Shown one piece after another: positions 18,107 through 27,165 of a DNA stretch of 64,000 nucleotides. The DNA is from an uncultured Roseobacter sp. (GTDB taxonomy: Bacteria; Pseudomonadota; Alphaproteobacteria; Rhodobacterales; Rhodobacteraceae): NCBI RefSeq assembly GCF_947495275.1, contig NZ_CANLYL010000006.1, positions 1 to 64,000 of the forward strand, in the 5' to 3' direction. The stretch's first letter is position 1. Every line of letters begins with the position of its first letter. The notes beneath the pieces were generated by a model, which saw only the letters and a program-made list of their open reading frames with translations, was not told where the DNA came from and ran no database searches. Made by a program: the position numbers and the translations under genes.

Positions 18107-20394
18107 ACCCTGATCATCTCCGCTTCCCGGTCGGCCAGTCGCCATGTCTGATCTCTGCCCGCCTGATAGGGGAGCGCCCAATCGGCTTGGCGATCCCCGA
18201 TTTTCGCAGCCTCGTGCAACGTCCAATAGGGATCCGCCAAATGCGGGCGTCCCACCGCGACAAGATCCGCACGCCCCGCCATGAGGATCGAATTTGCGTG
18301 ATCGGCCTCATAGATGTTTCCAACAGCCATGGTCCTGATACCGGCATCATTGCGGATGCGATCTGAAAACGGCGTTTGAAACATCCGACCGTAGACCGGT
18401 TTGGCATCAGGCGTTGTCTGCCCGGCGGAAACATCAATGATATCAGCGCCGAGGGCGCTAAAGGAGCGTGCGATTTCGACCGCATCGTCCGGGGTGACGC
18501 CTTCGTTCTCCATCCAGTCAGTGGCCGAAATGCGGACGGACATTGGCTTGTGTTCCGGCCAGACCTCGCGCATCGCCGCAAAGACTTCCAATGGATATCG
18601 TAGCCGATTTGCCAAAGCGCCCCCATATGCGTCTTGGCGCTGATTGGAGACCGGCGAGATGAAGGAAGAAATCAGATATCCGTGGGCTGCGTGCAATTCG
18701 ATCATGTCGAAACCGGCGCGCTCTGCCATTTCTGCGGCGGCGACAAACTGTGCTTTGATATCGTCCATATCGGCGCGTGTTGCTTCACGGGGGGTTGCGT
18801 TATCCGGGGACCACGGGATTGCGGAGGCCGAGACCAATTCCCAGTTCCCCTCCGCCAGGGGCCGGTCCATCCCTTCCCAACCGATGTTTGTTGATCCCTT
18901 GCGACCGGAATGGCCGATCTGGCAACATATGCGCGCCGTCGTCTCGTTGTGGACGAAATCTGTCAGGCGTCTCCAGGCTGTTTCATGCTCAGGCGCGTAA
19001 AGTCCGGGACAACCCGGTGTGATCCGACCCGTCTCAGAGACACAGGTCATTTCCGTGAATACCAGCCCGGCACCCCCCTTGGCACGCTCACCATAATGAA
19101 TCAGATGCCAATCGTTGGGCGTACCATCCACCGCTTTGTACTGCGCCATCGGCGATACCACGATGCGGTTTTCAAGCTGCATTTCGCGAAGCCTGAAGGG
19201 TGCGAACATTGGCGCACGAACCGGCACATCATCCGCCACGCCAGCCTGATCAAAGAACCAGCGCTCCGCGCTTTCCATCCATTCCGGGTCACGCAATCGC
19301 AGGTTTTCGTGGCTGATCCTTTGCGACCGCGTCAGCATTGAGTAGTTCAGCTGCACAGGGTCAAGGCCCAGGTACCGCTCCACAGATTCAAACCACTCAA
19401 GAGAATTCCGCGCGGCTGATTGCAGTCGCAGAACTTCCAGGCGCCGCTCTTCCTGGTAGCGGGTGAAGGCCAATTCAAGAGTTTGTTCCGTATGGATAAA
19501 TTCAGCCAGAGCGATCGCGCTCTCAAAGGCTAGCTTGGTACCCGAGCCGATTGAAAAATGCGCCGTTGCCGAGGCGTCCCCGAGCAGAACCACATTTTCA
19601 TGGTGCCAGGTTTCGCAAAGGACTCGCGGAAAACGTATCCAGGCGGAGCCGCGAATATGGTTCGCGTTCGACATCAATTCATGGCCACCCAGGTGGTCTT
19701 TGAATATCGCCTCGCAGGTCCGGATGCTTTCCTGCTGGCTCATGTCGGCAAAGCCGAACTTGTCGAATGTTTCCTGAGCGCATTCGACGATAAAAGTCGC
19801 GGTTTCGTCATCGAACTGGTAGGCATGCACCCAAACCCATCCATGCTCTGTTTCTTCAAAGATGAAGGTGAAGGCATCGGAAAACTTTTGATGTGTCCCG
19901 AGCCAGACAAACTGGCATAGCCGCTGATCAACCTCGGTTTTGAAGCTTTCCGCGTATAGATTGCGCGTGGCCGAGTTCAACCCGTCAGAAGCGACGACGA
20001 CATCATAGTCCGACCGGTAGGTATCGGCGCTTTTTATCTCGGTTTCAAAGCGCAGTTCGACGCCCAGTTCCTTGGCGCGGGCCTGCAAGAGCAACAGGAG
20101 TTTCTTGCGTCCGATCCCGCAAAACCCATGACCTGAGGAAATATGTGTTTCGCCCCGATAATGCAGGGCGATGTCGTCCCAATAGGCAAAACTGTCGCCG
20201 ATCGCTTCGGCGCTTACGGGGTCGTTGCGGGACAGGTTTTCCAATGTTTCATCTGAGAGCACCACACCCCAGCCGAAAGTGTCATCGAACTTGTTGCGTT
20301 CGAATACCGTGATGTCGCTGGAAGGGTCGCGCAGCTTCATAGAGATCGCAAAATAGAGACCCGCCGGCCCGCCCCCCAAGCACGCTATTCGCAT
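18103..20394 (-). CDS. Bifunctional 2-aminobenzoyl-CoA/salicylyl-CoA monooxygenase-reductase
   Basis: A 763-residue fusion. Residues 1 to ~380 are an FAD monooxygenase of the aromatic hydroxylase type ([11 protein letters not shown] at the N terminus; [20 protein letters not shown] for FAD). From about 393 on, the protein is an Old Yellow Enzyme-like FMN domain ([21 protein letters not shown] ... [14 protein letters not shown]). This architecture is that of 2-aminobenzoyl-CoA monooxygenase/reductase and of proteins annotated salicylyl-CoA 5-hydroxylase. It hydroxylates and reduces the aromatic CoA ester. It heads the five-gene operon. No aromatic-CoA ligase lies beside it, so the substrate must be activated elsewhere in the genome. 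Confidence 0.85.
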   Translation of the reverse strand: MRIACLGGGPAGLYFAISMKLRDPSSDITVFERNKFDDTFGWGVVLSDETLENLSRNDPVSAEAIGDSFAYWDDIALHYRGETHISSGHGFCGIGRKKLLLLLQARAKELGVELRFETEIKSADTYRSDYDVVVASDGLNSATRNLYAESFKTEVDQRLCQFVWLGTHQKFSDAFTFIFEETEHGWVWVHAYQFDDETATFIVECAQETFDKFGFADMSQQESIRTCEAIFKDHLGGHELMSNANHIRGSAWIRFPRVLCETWHHENVVLLGDASATAHFSIGSGTKLAFESAIALAEFIHTEQTLELAFTRYQEERRLEVLRLQSAARNSLEWFESVERYLGLDPVQLNYSMLTRSQRISHENLRLRDPEWMESAERWFFDQAGVADDVPVRAPMFAPFRLREMQLENRIVVSPMAQYKAVDGTPNDWHLIHYGERAKGGAGLVFTEMTCVSETGRITPGCPGLYAPEHETAWRRLTDFVHNETTARICCQIGHSGRKGSTNIGWEGMDRPLAEGNWELVSASAIPWSPDNATPREATRADMDDIKAQFVAAAEMAERAGFDMIELHAAHGYLISSFISPVSNQRQDAYGGALANRLRYPLEVFAAMREVWPEHKPMSVRISATDWMENEGVTPDDAVEIARSFSALGADIIDVSAGQTTPDAKPVYGRMFQTPFSDRIRNDAGIRTMAVGNIYEADHANSILMAGRADLVAVGRPHLADPYWTLHEAAKIGDRQADWALPYQAGRDQTWRLADREAEMIRV

Positions 20395-20475
20395 TAAGCC
20401 CTCCCAAAATCGCCTTTGAACAGCACAGGTACCGCTTGCTGTTGTGGCAGAAGTCTACGACCAGAGGCGATAATC

Positions 20476-20487
20476 TTCAAGTTTGAA
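20476..20487. promoter_or_regulatory. Candidate MarR operator
   Basis: TTCAA-GT-TTGAA is a 5-2-5 inverted repeat in AT-rich sequence about 85 bp before the start of the monooxygenase gene, the first gene of the operon containing the MarR regulator. Size and position fit, but binding is inferred only. Confidence 0.35.
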
Positions 20488-20554
20488 ATATTAAAACCTA
20501 AATAAAATACCATAGGAACTGCTTGCGCCGATTGACGTCACCGGACTGTCAGTC

Positions 20555-20872
20555 CTAAATGAAAACTTGCACCATGCCGTCAACTTCGCGCGACAGGATC
20601 ATCCGCAACTTAACCCGGGCGGGTGCTGCGACGGCCACTCCTGTGCGCGCGTCAAACAGGCCTTGATGCAAAGGGCACTCAATATGGGTACCGTCGAAGT
20701 AGCCGTCACATAAATTGGCAGCGCCATGTGTGCATCGGGCCAGCGCCACCGTGATCCCCTGATCGGTGTCAAATACAGCAAACTCTCTGGACCCAAGGGA
20801 AACCGGTGTCGCATCGCCGCGATAGATTTGGGCAACCGGGATTAAATCTCGCCAGGCCCTTTCCCGAGGCAT
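20555..20872 (-). CDS. Rieske-type ferredoxin
   Basis: A 105-residue protein with a complete Rieske [2Fe-2S] site: C47-x-H49 and C66-x-x-H69 (CTHG ... CPLHQG). The start at 20872 is chosen from AAGGG about six to nine bases upstream and because it lies directly after the desaturase stop. Small ferredoxins of this kind pass electrons to oxygenases. Its partner here is almost certainly the adjacent desaturase-like protein, as no Rieske oxygenase is next to it. No ferredoxin reductase is nearby. Confidence 0.85.
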   Translation of the reverse strand: MPRERAWRDLIPVAQIYRGDATPVSLGSREFAVFDTDQGITVALARCTHGAANLCDGYFDGTHIECPLHQGLFDARTGVAVAAPARVKLRMILSREVDGMVQVFI

Positions 20873-20873
20873 G

Positions 20874-21836
20874 TCAGTTGCCCTTCGTTGCATCACAACG
20901 ATGCTTGCGTCCGAACAGCTGCGCCAGAATGTCGATGTGGGCCCCGATATAGCCTCTGGACTCGACCGCCACATGGCCTTTGAGTTTTTCGTGCAAAGCA
21001 GGCAGCGCGTGGAAAGGCACAGAGGCCGCATAGTGGTGCTCGGCATGATAGTTCATGTTCCACGCGAGAAACCGCATGGGCCGGGTGACATAGTTAGTGC
21101 GGGTATTTTCGGTCATATCGCGCACGTTCGGTTTGCCCACGTGTTCGGTCATGCGAATGAACCGCATCACAGGTTCGCCCAATAATACCGGTCCCCACCA
21201 ATAGATCACAGGTCCCCACCAATGGGTCGCAATACAAAAACCCCCGATTGCCACATAGGCCACCAGCATCAGACGCGCCTCCCAGAAAATGGTCTGACGC
21301 TCCTCCTTTGGGATGAATCGTTCTTCTTCCTTGCTGAGGTGTCCGAAGGTATGTCGACCCAGTTCGGTGAATTTGCTGCGCCAGTAGGGGAGGGAAGACA
21401 GATACCAAAGATACCCGCCAAGGCTGCGCGGCAGTTCGATGAGCTCAGGGTCATCCCCCTTGAGCTGGGTGTAGGTATGGTGATCGCAGTGCTCATAACG
21501 AAAATGCCGGTTTGGTAGCATGATGATGATGGCGCAGATGTTCCCGACCAGGTCGTTCAACCATCGGGTCCTGAATACGGTATAATGGCAACACTCGTGT
21601 TGCAGTGAGAAATGGTGAACCAGAACCACGCCGTGCAGGAACATGGCAGCCCACATCCAGACCGATCCATACGTCAGATGGATGAGTGATCCGGTCGAAA
21701 GCACCAGCATGATCCAGAGAGCCAGGTGTTTCAGCGCGGGAACGTCCGACCGTACCATCAACGCCTTCAGTTCCTGGCGCGTGAGCACGCCAGCGTTAAG
21801 GGCCTGGGTGATCGGTGTCAGAACGGGTGCCGTCAT
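20874..21836 (-). CDS. Fatty-acid-desaturase-family membrane di-iron oxygenase
   Basis: A 320-residue membrane protein with the three histidine boxes of the desaturase/hydroxylase superfamily: HECCH (80-84), HCDHH (116-120) and a C-terminal HAEHH. Four or so hydrophobic helices flank them. The linked Rieske ferredoxin and the XRE-cupin regulator suggest hydroxylation of a small metabolite rather than membrane lipid desaturation, but this is inference. A lipid desaturase or a carotenoid hydroxylase remains possible. Confidence 0.8.
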   Translation of the reverse strand: MTAPVLTPITQALNAGVLTRQELKALMVRSDVPALKHLALWIMLVLSTGSLIHLTYGSVWMWAAMFLHGVVLVHHFSLQHECCHYTVFRTRWLNDLVGNICAIIIMLPNRHFRYEHCDHHTYTQLKGDDPELIELPRSLGGYLWYLSSLPYWRSKFTELGRHTFGHLSKEEERFIPKEERQTIFWEARLMLVAYVAIGGFCIATHWWGPVIYWWGPVLLGEPVMRFIRMTEHVGKPNVRDMTENTRTNYVTRPMRFLAWNMNYHAEHHYAASVPFHALPALHEKLKGHVAVESRGYIGAHIDILAQLFGRKHRCDATKGN

Positions 21837-21904
21837 CGGGTGCTTCCAGCTGAAACGATGCTGATTCTACTATCAGTAAAATTAGTTCTTTTGAAGAAAA
21901 TTTC

Positions 21905-22486
21905 CTATGGGGTGACGATGATGGTAAAGAATTCAACAGATTGCGTGTTCAGCGTGACCGGCCCATGGGGCATCTCGCTGTCGAATGTCAGGCAATCCCC
22001 TTTTTCCAGCAGGTAACTGTCGCCGCCGACGCGGTAGGTCATTTGACCGGTTATCATGCGTATGAACTCTATCCCGGGATGCTGGAACAGAGGTTGTCCT
22101 GCTGCGGTGTCCCTGATGGTTATAACGTAGCACTCCAGATGTTGGCCGTTTGCCTCGGATCGTCCGACCAGAGTGTAGCTGTGGCCATAGGTGCTGCCGA
22201 CACGGCGAACCTCGATGCCGGCGCCTGCTTTTACAAAAGAGACTTCCTTGCGCTCGACTGTGTCCGCGAAAAGGTTTGCGATGGGCACTCCAATACTTTG
22301 CGCCAAGGCGTCGAGCGTGGACAGAGACGCCGAGACCTGACCGCGTTCGATCTTTGAAATCATGGCGGAGGAAACCCCCGAAATTTTTGAAAGTTCGACG
22401 ATTGTAAGGTCTCTCGCATTGCGGTGCTTCTTGACGGAATGACCGACGCAGCTTTCAAGCCTGTTGGAGGGATCCTTGGGTTCCAT
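21905..22486 (-). CDS. XRE-family regulator with C-terminal cupin
   Basis: A 193-residue regulator: an N-terminal lambda-repressor-type HTH (residues ~20-70, SKISGVSSAMISKIERG) and a C-terminal cupin (HPGIEFIRMITGQMTYRVG ... LEKGDCLTFDSEMPHGP). This class usually senses a small amine or amino-acid derivative. It is upstream of the desaturase gene on the same strand and divergent from the M14 deacylase, so it may control both. Confidence 0.85.
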   Translation of the reverse strand: MEPKDPSNRLESCVGHSVKKHRNARDLTIVELSKISGVSSAMISKIERGQVSASLSTLDALAQSIGVPIANLFADTVERKEVSFVKAGAGIEVRRVGSTYGHSYTLVGRSEANGQHLECYVITIRDTAAGQPLFQHPGIEFIRMITGQMTYRVGGDSYLLEKGDCLTFDSEMPHGPVTLNTQSVEFFTIIVTP

Positions 22487-22580
22487 GCGCGCAGCTTACG
22501 TTTGGCCTGTCCAATTGCAATGTTGGAAATTCCCGACCTCACCCACAAGATCAAACGCGACGCGCCGTTCAAACCCGAGC

Positions 22581-22594
22581 TTTGACGGGTCAAA
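22581..22594. promoter_or_regulatory. Palindrome in XRE-cupin/M14 divergent promoter region
   Basis: TTTGAC-GG-GTCAAA is a perfect 6-2-6 palindrome, 95 bp from the XRE-cupin start and 72 bp from the M14 start. A symmetric site here suits an autoregulating dimer. Function inferred. Confidence 0.4.
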
Positions 22595-22665
22595 AATATG
22601 CATGCACACAGCATTCAATTCTGTAGGCTGCACCGAATAACCTGCCCCAAAGAGCGAGACATCCA

Positions 22666-23661
22666 ATGCCGAAAAGTACCGTTGCACCGACGATTGACCT
22701 TGCGGCCGAGGGAAAACAAGTTGGGGATTTGCGTGTCCGCTGGTCCGATAACTCGGTGCCTTTGGGGTATCACCCGGTGCCAATCATCAGCCTCAAAAAC
22801 GGTGCTGGACCCGTTATATTGATCATAGGCGGCACCCATGGTGACGAGTTCGAGGGACCATCGGCGATAATGCGTCTTGCTGGTGACCTGTCGATCGAGG
22901 ATGTTACCGGACAGATCATTATTGTACCCAGTCTGAACAGGCCCGCTGTCGCGGCATCTACCCGCGTTTCTCCGCTTGATCAGGTAAATCTGAACCGTGC
23001 ATTCCCCGGTGATCCGATGGGGGCGCTCACCGAGCAGATTGCCTACTATGTAGAGACCGAACTGCTCCCGCTTGCCGATGCGGCTTTGGATTTGCACTCG
23101 GGAGGTAAGGCGGCCTATTTTGCGCCTTGCACCTTGCCAACACGGACAGCTGATCCGGGGCTATATGCGCGAAATCTCACCTTGGCGGAGGTTTTCGGCC
23201 TGCCGCTTGTATGGGTTTTGGGCGGATTTAACGAGCCGCGTTCTCTCAATTCTGCGGCTGAGCGGGCAGGGGTGCCAATGATTGCGACAGAACTGGGCGG
23301 TGGCGGTGGCGTCGACCCTGACATTGCCAACCTGGCGGAACAGGGCCTTTACAGGGTGCTGCGTCACATGGGCGTTCTCGCCGGGGAGGTCTCTGAAATT
23401 CGAACACCCCGGCGGGTAGAGATCGCAGACCCTGATCACAGTATCTATGCGCCGGGGGAGGGTATCTTTGATCGCAAAGTGTCAGCCGGGCATGGGGTCA
23501 GAAAAGGGCAGGTCGCAGGCTACCTGCATTATGTTTGTGAACCGCGACGGGCCTCCGAAACTATTACCTTCTCCCATGACGGATTTGTACTGGCGCATAC
23601 CAATCGTGGCTACGTCGCGCGGGGTGATCTTCTGATGCTGGTTGTTCAGGATACAGAATAG
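22666..23661 (+). CDS. M14-family deacylase (succinylglutamate desuccinylase/aspartoacylase-like)
   Basis: A 331-residue zinc carboxypeptidase-fold protein. The GGTHGDEFEG segment gives the zinc ligands H58 and E61, and DLHSGG supplies the third. The sequence resembles DoeB, the N-acetyl-diaminobutyrate deacetylase of ectoine catabolism, in its N-terminal half (GKQVG-x-LRV, NLNRAFPGDP). However, no doeA-like hydrolase or other ectoine gene is nearby. More safely an N-acyl amino-acid deacylase. It converges on an amino-acid ABC transporter with no gap, suggesting the importer brings its substrate or removes its product. Confidence 0.75.
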   Translation: MPKSTVAPTIDLAAEGKQVGDLRVRWSDNSVPLGYHPVPIISLKNGAGPVILIIGGTHGDEFEGPSAIMRLAGDLSIEDVTGQIIIVPSLNRPAVAASTRVSPLDQVNLNRAFPGDPMGALTEQIAYYVETELLPLADAALDLHSGGKAAYFAPCTLPTRTADPGLYARNLTLAEVFGLPLVWVLGGFNEPRSLNSAAERAGVPMIATELGGGGGVDPDIANLAEQGLYRVLRHMGVLAGEVSEIRTPRRVEIADPDHSIYAPGEGIFDRKVSAGHGVRKGQVAGYLHYVCEPRRASETITFSHDGFVLAHTNRGYVARGDLLMLVVQDTE

Positions 23662-24531
23662 TTACTTGTTTTCCAGACGCCGGAACAGCAGTGACAATCC
23701 GAAGCAAATCACAAAGTAGAATGCTGCTGCCGTCAGCCAGCCTTCAAAGATCAGCCGGGTTGAGGCGACCAACTCGACCGTCTTGAACGTCAGATCGGGT
23801 ACGGAAATGAGGGACACCAATGAGCTGTCCTTGACCAGGCTTATGAATTGGTTGGCTAGCGGCGGCAAAACCTTGCGAAGCGCCTGGGGGAGCACGATGA
23901 AACGCATCTCCTGAAACCAACTCATGCCGATGGACCGCGCTGCTTCCCGCTGCCCCCTGTCGATAGACTGGATGCCCGCGCGGACAATCTCACCGACAAA
24001 TGCGCTTTCGAACAGGGCCAGCACAATCACCCCTGAAATGAGCGCGGGAAAGCGTCGCATGTCACCAAACAGAAAGGTCCAGATCGCGTTGTTTTCCTGC
24101 CGGGCGATGCTGCGGGCCCAACTTTCCATGTTGAGTGCCACGATCAACTGCTCGGAGAGGAAAAAGAAGAAGATGAAGATCACCACAACGGGAGGAACAT
24201 TGCGCAGAAACTCAAGATAGGTCCGCGCAAGCATCCTTATTGTCAGGTTTGCCGAGCAGCGTGCGACACCCAATATCACCCCAAGAATGAGGGCCAGAAT
24301 ACTGGCGTAGATACTGATCCGGACCGTCGCAACAAGGCCTTGCACAAGCAGGTTGGCGACCCAGCGCTCCTCGCTTTCCTTGTAGCGGAAAATATAGTTC
24401 GGGATTTTCTCCCAGCGCCAATCGTAGTTCAGAACGCCACCAACGCGCACGACGATTGCAGCAGTTGCTGCAACGAGGACGAACAGGATAAGGTAGTCTA
24501 TCCAATGGAGGCGTTTAATCAGATTTCGCAT
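23662..24531 (-). CDS. Polar amino-acid ABC transporter permease
   Basis: A 289-residue HisM/GltK-type permease with about five to six helices and the EAA loop GQREAARSIGMSWFQEMRFIVLPQALRKVLPPL, by which it contacts the ATPase. The ATG at 24531 is used; the frame continues upstream only with a TTG. It is the last gene of a four-gene set on this strand: ATPase, permease, binding protein, this permease. Confidence 0.88.
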   Translation of the reverse strand: MRNLIKRLHWIDYLILFVLVAATAAIVVRVGGVLNYDWRWEKIPNYIFRYKESEERWVANLLVQGLVATVRISIYASILALILGVILGVARCSANLTIRMLARTYLEFLRNVPPVVVIFIFFFFLSEQLIVALNMESWARSIARQENNAIWTFLFGDMRRFPALISGVIVLALFESAFVGEIVRAGIQSIDRGQREAARSIGMSWFQEMRFIVLPQALRKVLPPLANQFISLVKDSSLVSLISVPDLTFKTVELVASTRLIFEGWLTAAAFYFVICFGLSLLFRRLENK

Positions 24532-24600
24532 GCAATCCGCTTTCAACCGGGAAAATCCCAGAGGGGCGAAGAACGCCCATCTGGATGCTGATCCTCAAGC

Positions 24601-25434
24601 TTATTCAGCGACGCTGTCTTTCCACTCATCTCCACGGAACCAGTAATCATTCCGCTCTTTCAGCCAGCCGGTGCGGGTCTTCACGCCGATCCAGTTGTTG
24701 AAATAGTTTTCCGCATCCGGATCCCCTTTGCGAAAAGCGAAGGCCTCGCCGCCAGCCTGAAAGGTCTCGTTAAATGGCACATAAAGCGTATCAGAATAGC
24801 GTCTCGCTTCTTCTGACGGTGTGGGCTCGGAGGCCATGGTCGCATGCGCATTTCCGTTGAGAACTTCCTGAGTGGAGGCCCCATCTTCGTCGAACATCAG
24901 AAGCTGCGCCTGCGGGAACATAGATTGGATGACCGCAACCGGCGTGGCTCCGCGACGGGCAGCAAATGTAACATCCGGGTTGTTGTAATCTTCCAGCGAA
25001 AAGCCTTCGGTCATGGCCCTGTTGGCAAGGATCGTCATGCCGGAATAGGCGTAGGGATCAGAGAAGCTGACCGTCAGGTTGCGCTGAGGTGTGATCGACA
25101 TACCGGAGATAATGACGTCAAACTTGCCTGAAACCAGCGCCGGAATGATCCCGTCCCATGAGGTCGGCACGAATTCGGCTTCAACGCCCATGTCTTTGGC
25201 AAGCTCACGCCCGACATCCAACTCAAACCCGACGAGTTCACCGTCCAGATCGCGCATCGACCAGGGCCGGAACAGCGACAGGCCGATCTTGATCACGCCG
25301 CGTTCCTTGATGGTCTCGATAACGCTGTCGCTGGATAGACCTTGCCGCGTCTGCTGCGCTGCGGCTGGCAATGCCAGAGACATCGCGGCAGCGGAGGCGA
25401 GGGCCATCCCCACCAGTCGTCTTGTGATTTTCAT
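24601..25434 (-). CDS. Polar amino-acid ABC transporter substrate-binding protein
   Basis: A 277-residue periplasmic family-3 solute-binding protein. A signal peptide (residues 1-26, ending PAAAQ) precedes the two-lobe fold; VIKIGLSLFRPWSMRDLDGELVGFELDVG is the usual ligand-loop region. AAGGAGA lies about seven bases upstream of the ATG. Gene order places it between two permease genes. Ligand not predictable from sequence; the adjacent M14 deacylase hints at an N-acylated or modified amino acid. Confidence 0.88.
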   Translation of the reverse strand: MKITRRLVGMALASAAAMSLALPAAAQQTRQGLSSDSVIETIKERGVIKIGLSLFRPWSMRDLDGELVGFELDVGRELAKDMGVEAEFVPTSWDGIIPALVSGKFDVIISGMSITPQRNLTVSFSDPYAYSGMTILANRAMTEGFSLEDYNNPDVTFAARRGATPVAVIQSMFPQAQLLMFDEDGASTQEVLNGNAHATMASEPTPSEEARRYSDTLYVPFNETFQAGGEAFAFRKGDPDAENYFNNWIGVKTRTGWLKERNDYWFRGDEWKDSVAE

Positions 25435-25469
25435 GTCCTATCTCCTTGTTGATCGTTTCTGTTTTGGGT

Positions 25470-26297
25470 TTATGTCCGGACCGCGTATTTGGTTTCCAAT
25501 CTTGAGACGCCGATTGACAGCGCAAGCGTGATCACCATGTAGACGGCTGCAATCGTGAACCAGATTTCAAAGCTCATGTAAGTGTCGGAAATGAGATTGC
25601 GCCCGATCGTCGTGAGTTCGGCGACCGCAATGACACTGACGATTGCGGAACTTTTGACAAGATGAACAACCTCGCCGGTCATGGGCGGCAGCATGAATTT
25701 TATGGACTGGGGCAGAATAATGTAGCGATATGCCTGCGCCTTTGACATCCCGATAGAGGTGGCGCCTTCCCACTGACCTTTTGGGACGGCATTGATGCCC
25801 GCGCGAAAAATTTCGGAAATAAGGGCGGCGTGAAACACCGCAAGACACAAGACGCTTGCCGTGTACCGATCCAGCGAAAAGACGGGGCCGAGCACGTAAT
25901 AAAAGAGATAGAGCAACACCAGAATTGGCATGTTGCGAACAAACTCCAGAAAAGCGATGGCAATCGCCCCGCCAACGACCAGCCCAGAAAGCCGCAACAG
26001 CGCAATCAGCAGACCCAGAAGTGTCGCGAAAATGAAGGAAGTGACCGAAAGCTGGATCGTTTTGACCAGCCCGATCATGATTTCACCCCACTGAAATCCG
26101 TCGTCGGTAAGTGTATAAAAATACTGTGGAATGCGATACCACTGCCAATTGTATCCCATCGCCTGCGCCCCTGAATAGGCAAGCCAGATGATGCCCAGAA
26201 TAACAGTGAAGTAGAGCGCGAGAGAGATCGGAACCGAATTCACAATCTTTGAGAATTGAAGCCGGGATTTGCGCTTGGTGCCGGGTCGAGTGGTCAT
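25470..26297 (-). CDS. Polar amino-acid ABC transporter permease
   Basis: A 275-residue permease of the HisQ/GltJ type with five or six helices and the EAA loop GQWEGATSIGMSKAQAYRYIILPQSIKFMLPP. It starts one base after the ATPase stop. It should form a heterodimer with the permease at 23662. Confidence 0.88.
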   Translation of the reverse strand: MTTRPGTKRKSRLQFSKIVNSVPISLALYFTVILGIIWLAYSGAQAMGYNWQWYRIPQYFYTLTDDGFQWGEIMIGLVKTIQLSVTSFIFATLLGLLIALLRLSGLVVGGAIAIAFLEFVRNMPILVLLYLFYYVLGPVFSLDRYTASVLCLAVFHAALISEIFRAGINAVPKGQWEGATSIGMSKAQAYRYIILPQSIKFMLPPMTGEVVHLVKSSAIVSVIAVAELTTIGRNLISDTYMSFEIWFTIAAVYMVITLALSIGVSRLETKYAVRT

Positions 26298-26298
26298 C

Positions 26299-27042
26299 CT
26301 AATGCTCCAGAATCTGGCTCAGGAACAGCTTGCAGCGCGGGCTGTCGGGGTTGGTAAAGAACTTGTCGGGCTCTGAAATTTCCAGGATGCGGCCTGCCTC
26401 CATAAACACCATTTTGTCGGCGACCTTGCGCGCAAAGCCCATCTCGTGGGTCACGCAGACCATGGTGATGCCAGTATCGGCCAGTTCCACCATGACATCC
26501 AACACTTCGTTGATCATCTCGGGATCGAGCGCTGAGGTCGGCTCGTCAAAAAGCATGATGCGCGTTTCCATGCACAAAGATCGGGCGATGGCGACGCGCT
26601 GCTGTTGGCCGCCCGAGAGCTGGGCGGGAAACTTGTCCGCCTGTTCGGGGATATGAACCCGCTCCAGATATTTTCGCGCTCGTTCCTCCGCTTCCGCTTT
26701 CTGGATTTTCTGGACCCGGATCGGTCCGATGGTCAGGTTCTCAAGAATGGTCAGGTGCGGAAAGAGATTGAACTGCTGGAACACCATTCCGACTTCTTGC
26801 CGAAGGGTCTTGAGTGCCTTTGATCCTTCCTCAACCTCAATTCCATCGACTGTGATGCTGCCTGAATCGTGAAATTCCAAGCCATTGAAGCACCGGATCA
26901 ATGTTGATTTTCCAGAGCCGGACGGGCCGCAAATCACAACCCTTTCACCCTTTTCCACCGTGAGATTGATATCGGTAAGAGCCTGAAAGGAACCGTAGAA
27001 TTTATCGACGTTTGAAACGGATATCATCTCGCCAGAGTTCAT
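26299..27042 (-). CDS. Polar amino-acid ABC transporter ATP-binding protein
   Basis: A 247-residue GlnQ/GltL-type ATPase: Walker A GPSGSGKS (about 39-46), signature LSGGQQQR, Walker [15 protein letters not shown], and switch histidine in [10 protein letters not shown]. First gene of the importer set and so probably next to its promoter. Very similar to the second ATPase at 41569, indicating two paralogous importers in the window. Confidence 0.92.
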   Translation of the reverse strand: MNSGEMISVSNVDKFYGSFQALTDINLTVEKGERVVICGPSGSGKSTLIRCFNGLEFHDSGSITVDGIEVEEGSKALKTLRQEVGMVFQQFNLFPHLTILENLTIGPIRVQKIQKAEAEERARKYLERVHIPEQADKFPAQLSGGQQQRVAIARSLCMETRIMLFDEPTSALDPEMINEVLDVMVELADTGITMVCVTHEMGFARKVADKMVFMEAGRILEISEPDKFFTNPDSPRCKLFLSQILEH

Positions 27043-27165
27043 CGGCTATCGGCCTCGAATAAACCTATATCAAACGGATTATGTCTGCGTTTAATGATGA
27101 TTGGCAACAGCTTTCTCAAATGTGACTTGTCTTGGCAGGCGGCCGCGGTGGACCTTGATCAGAAT

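Noticed and set aside
22666-23661. Ectoine degradation gene doeB
   Set aside because: The sequence is similar in pattern, but no doeA, doeC/D, eutABCDE or asnC-type regulator is nearby, so only the family was called.
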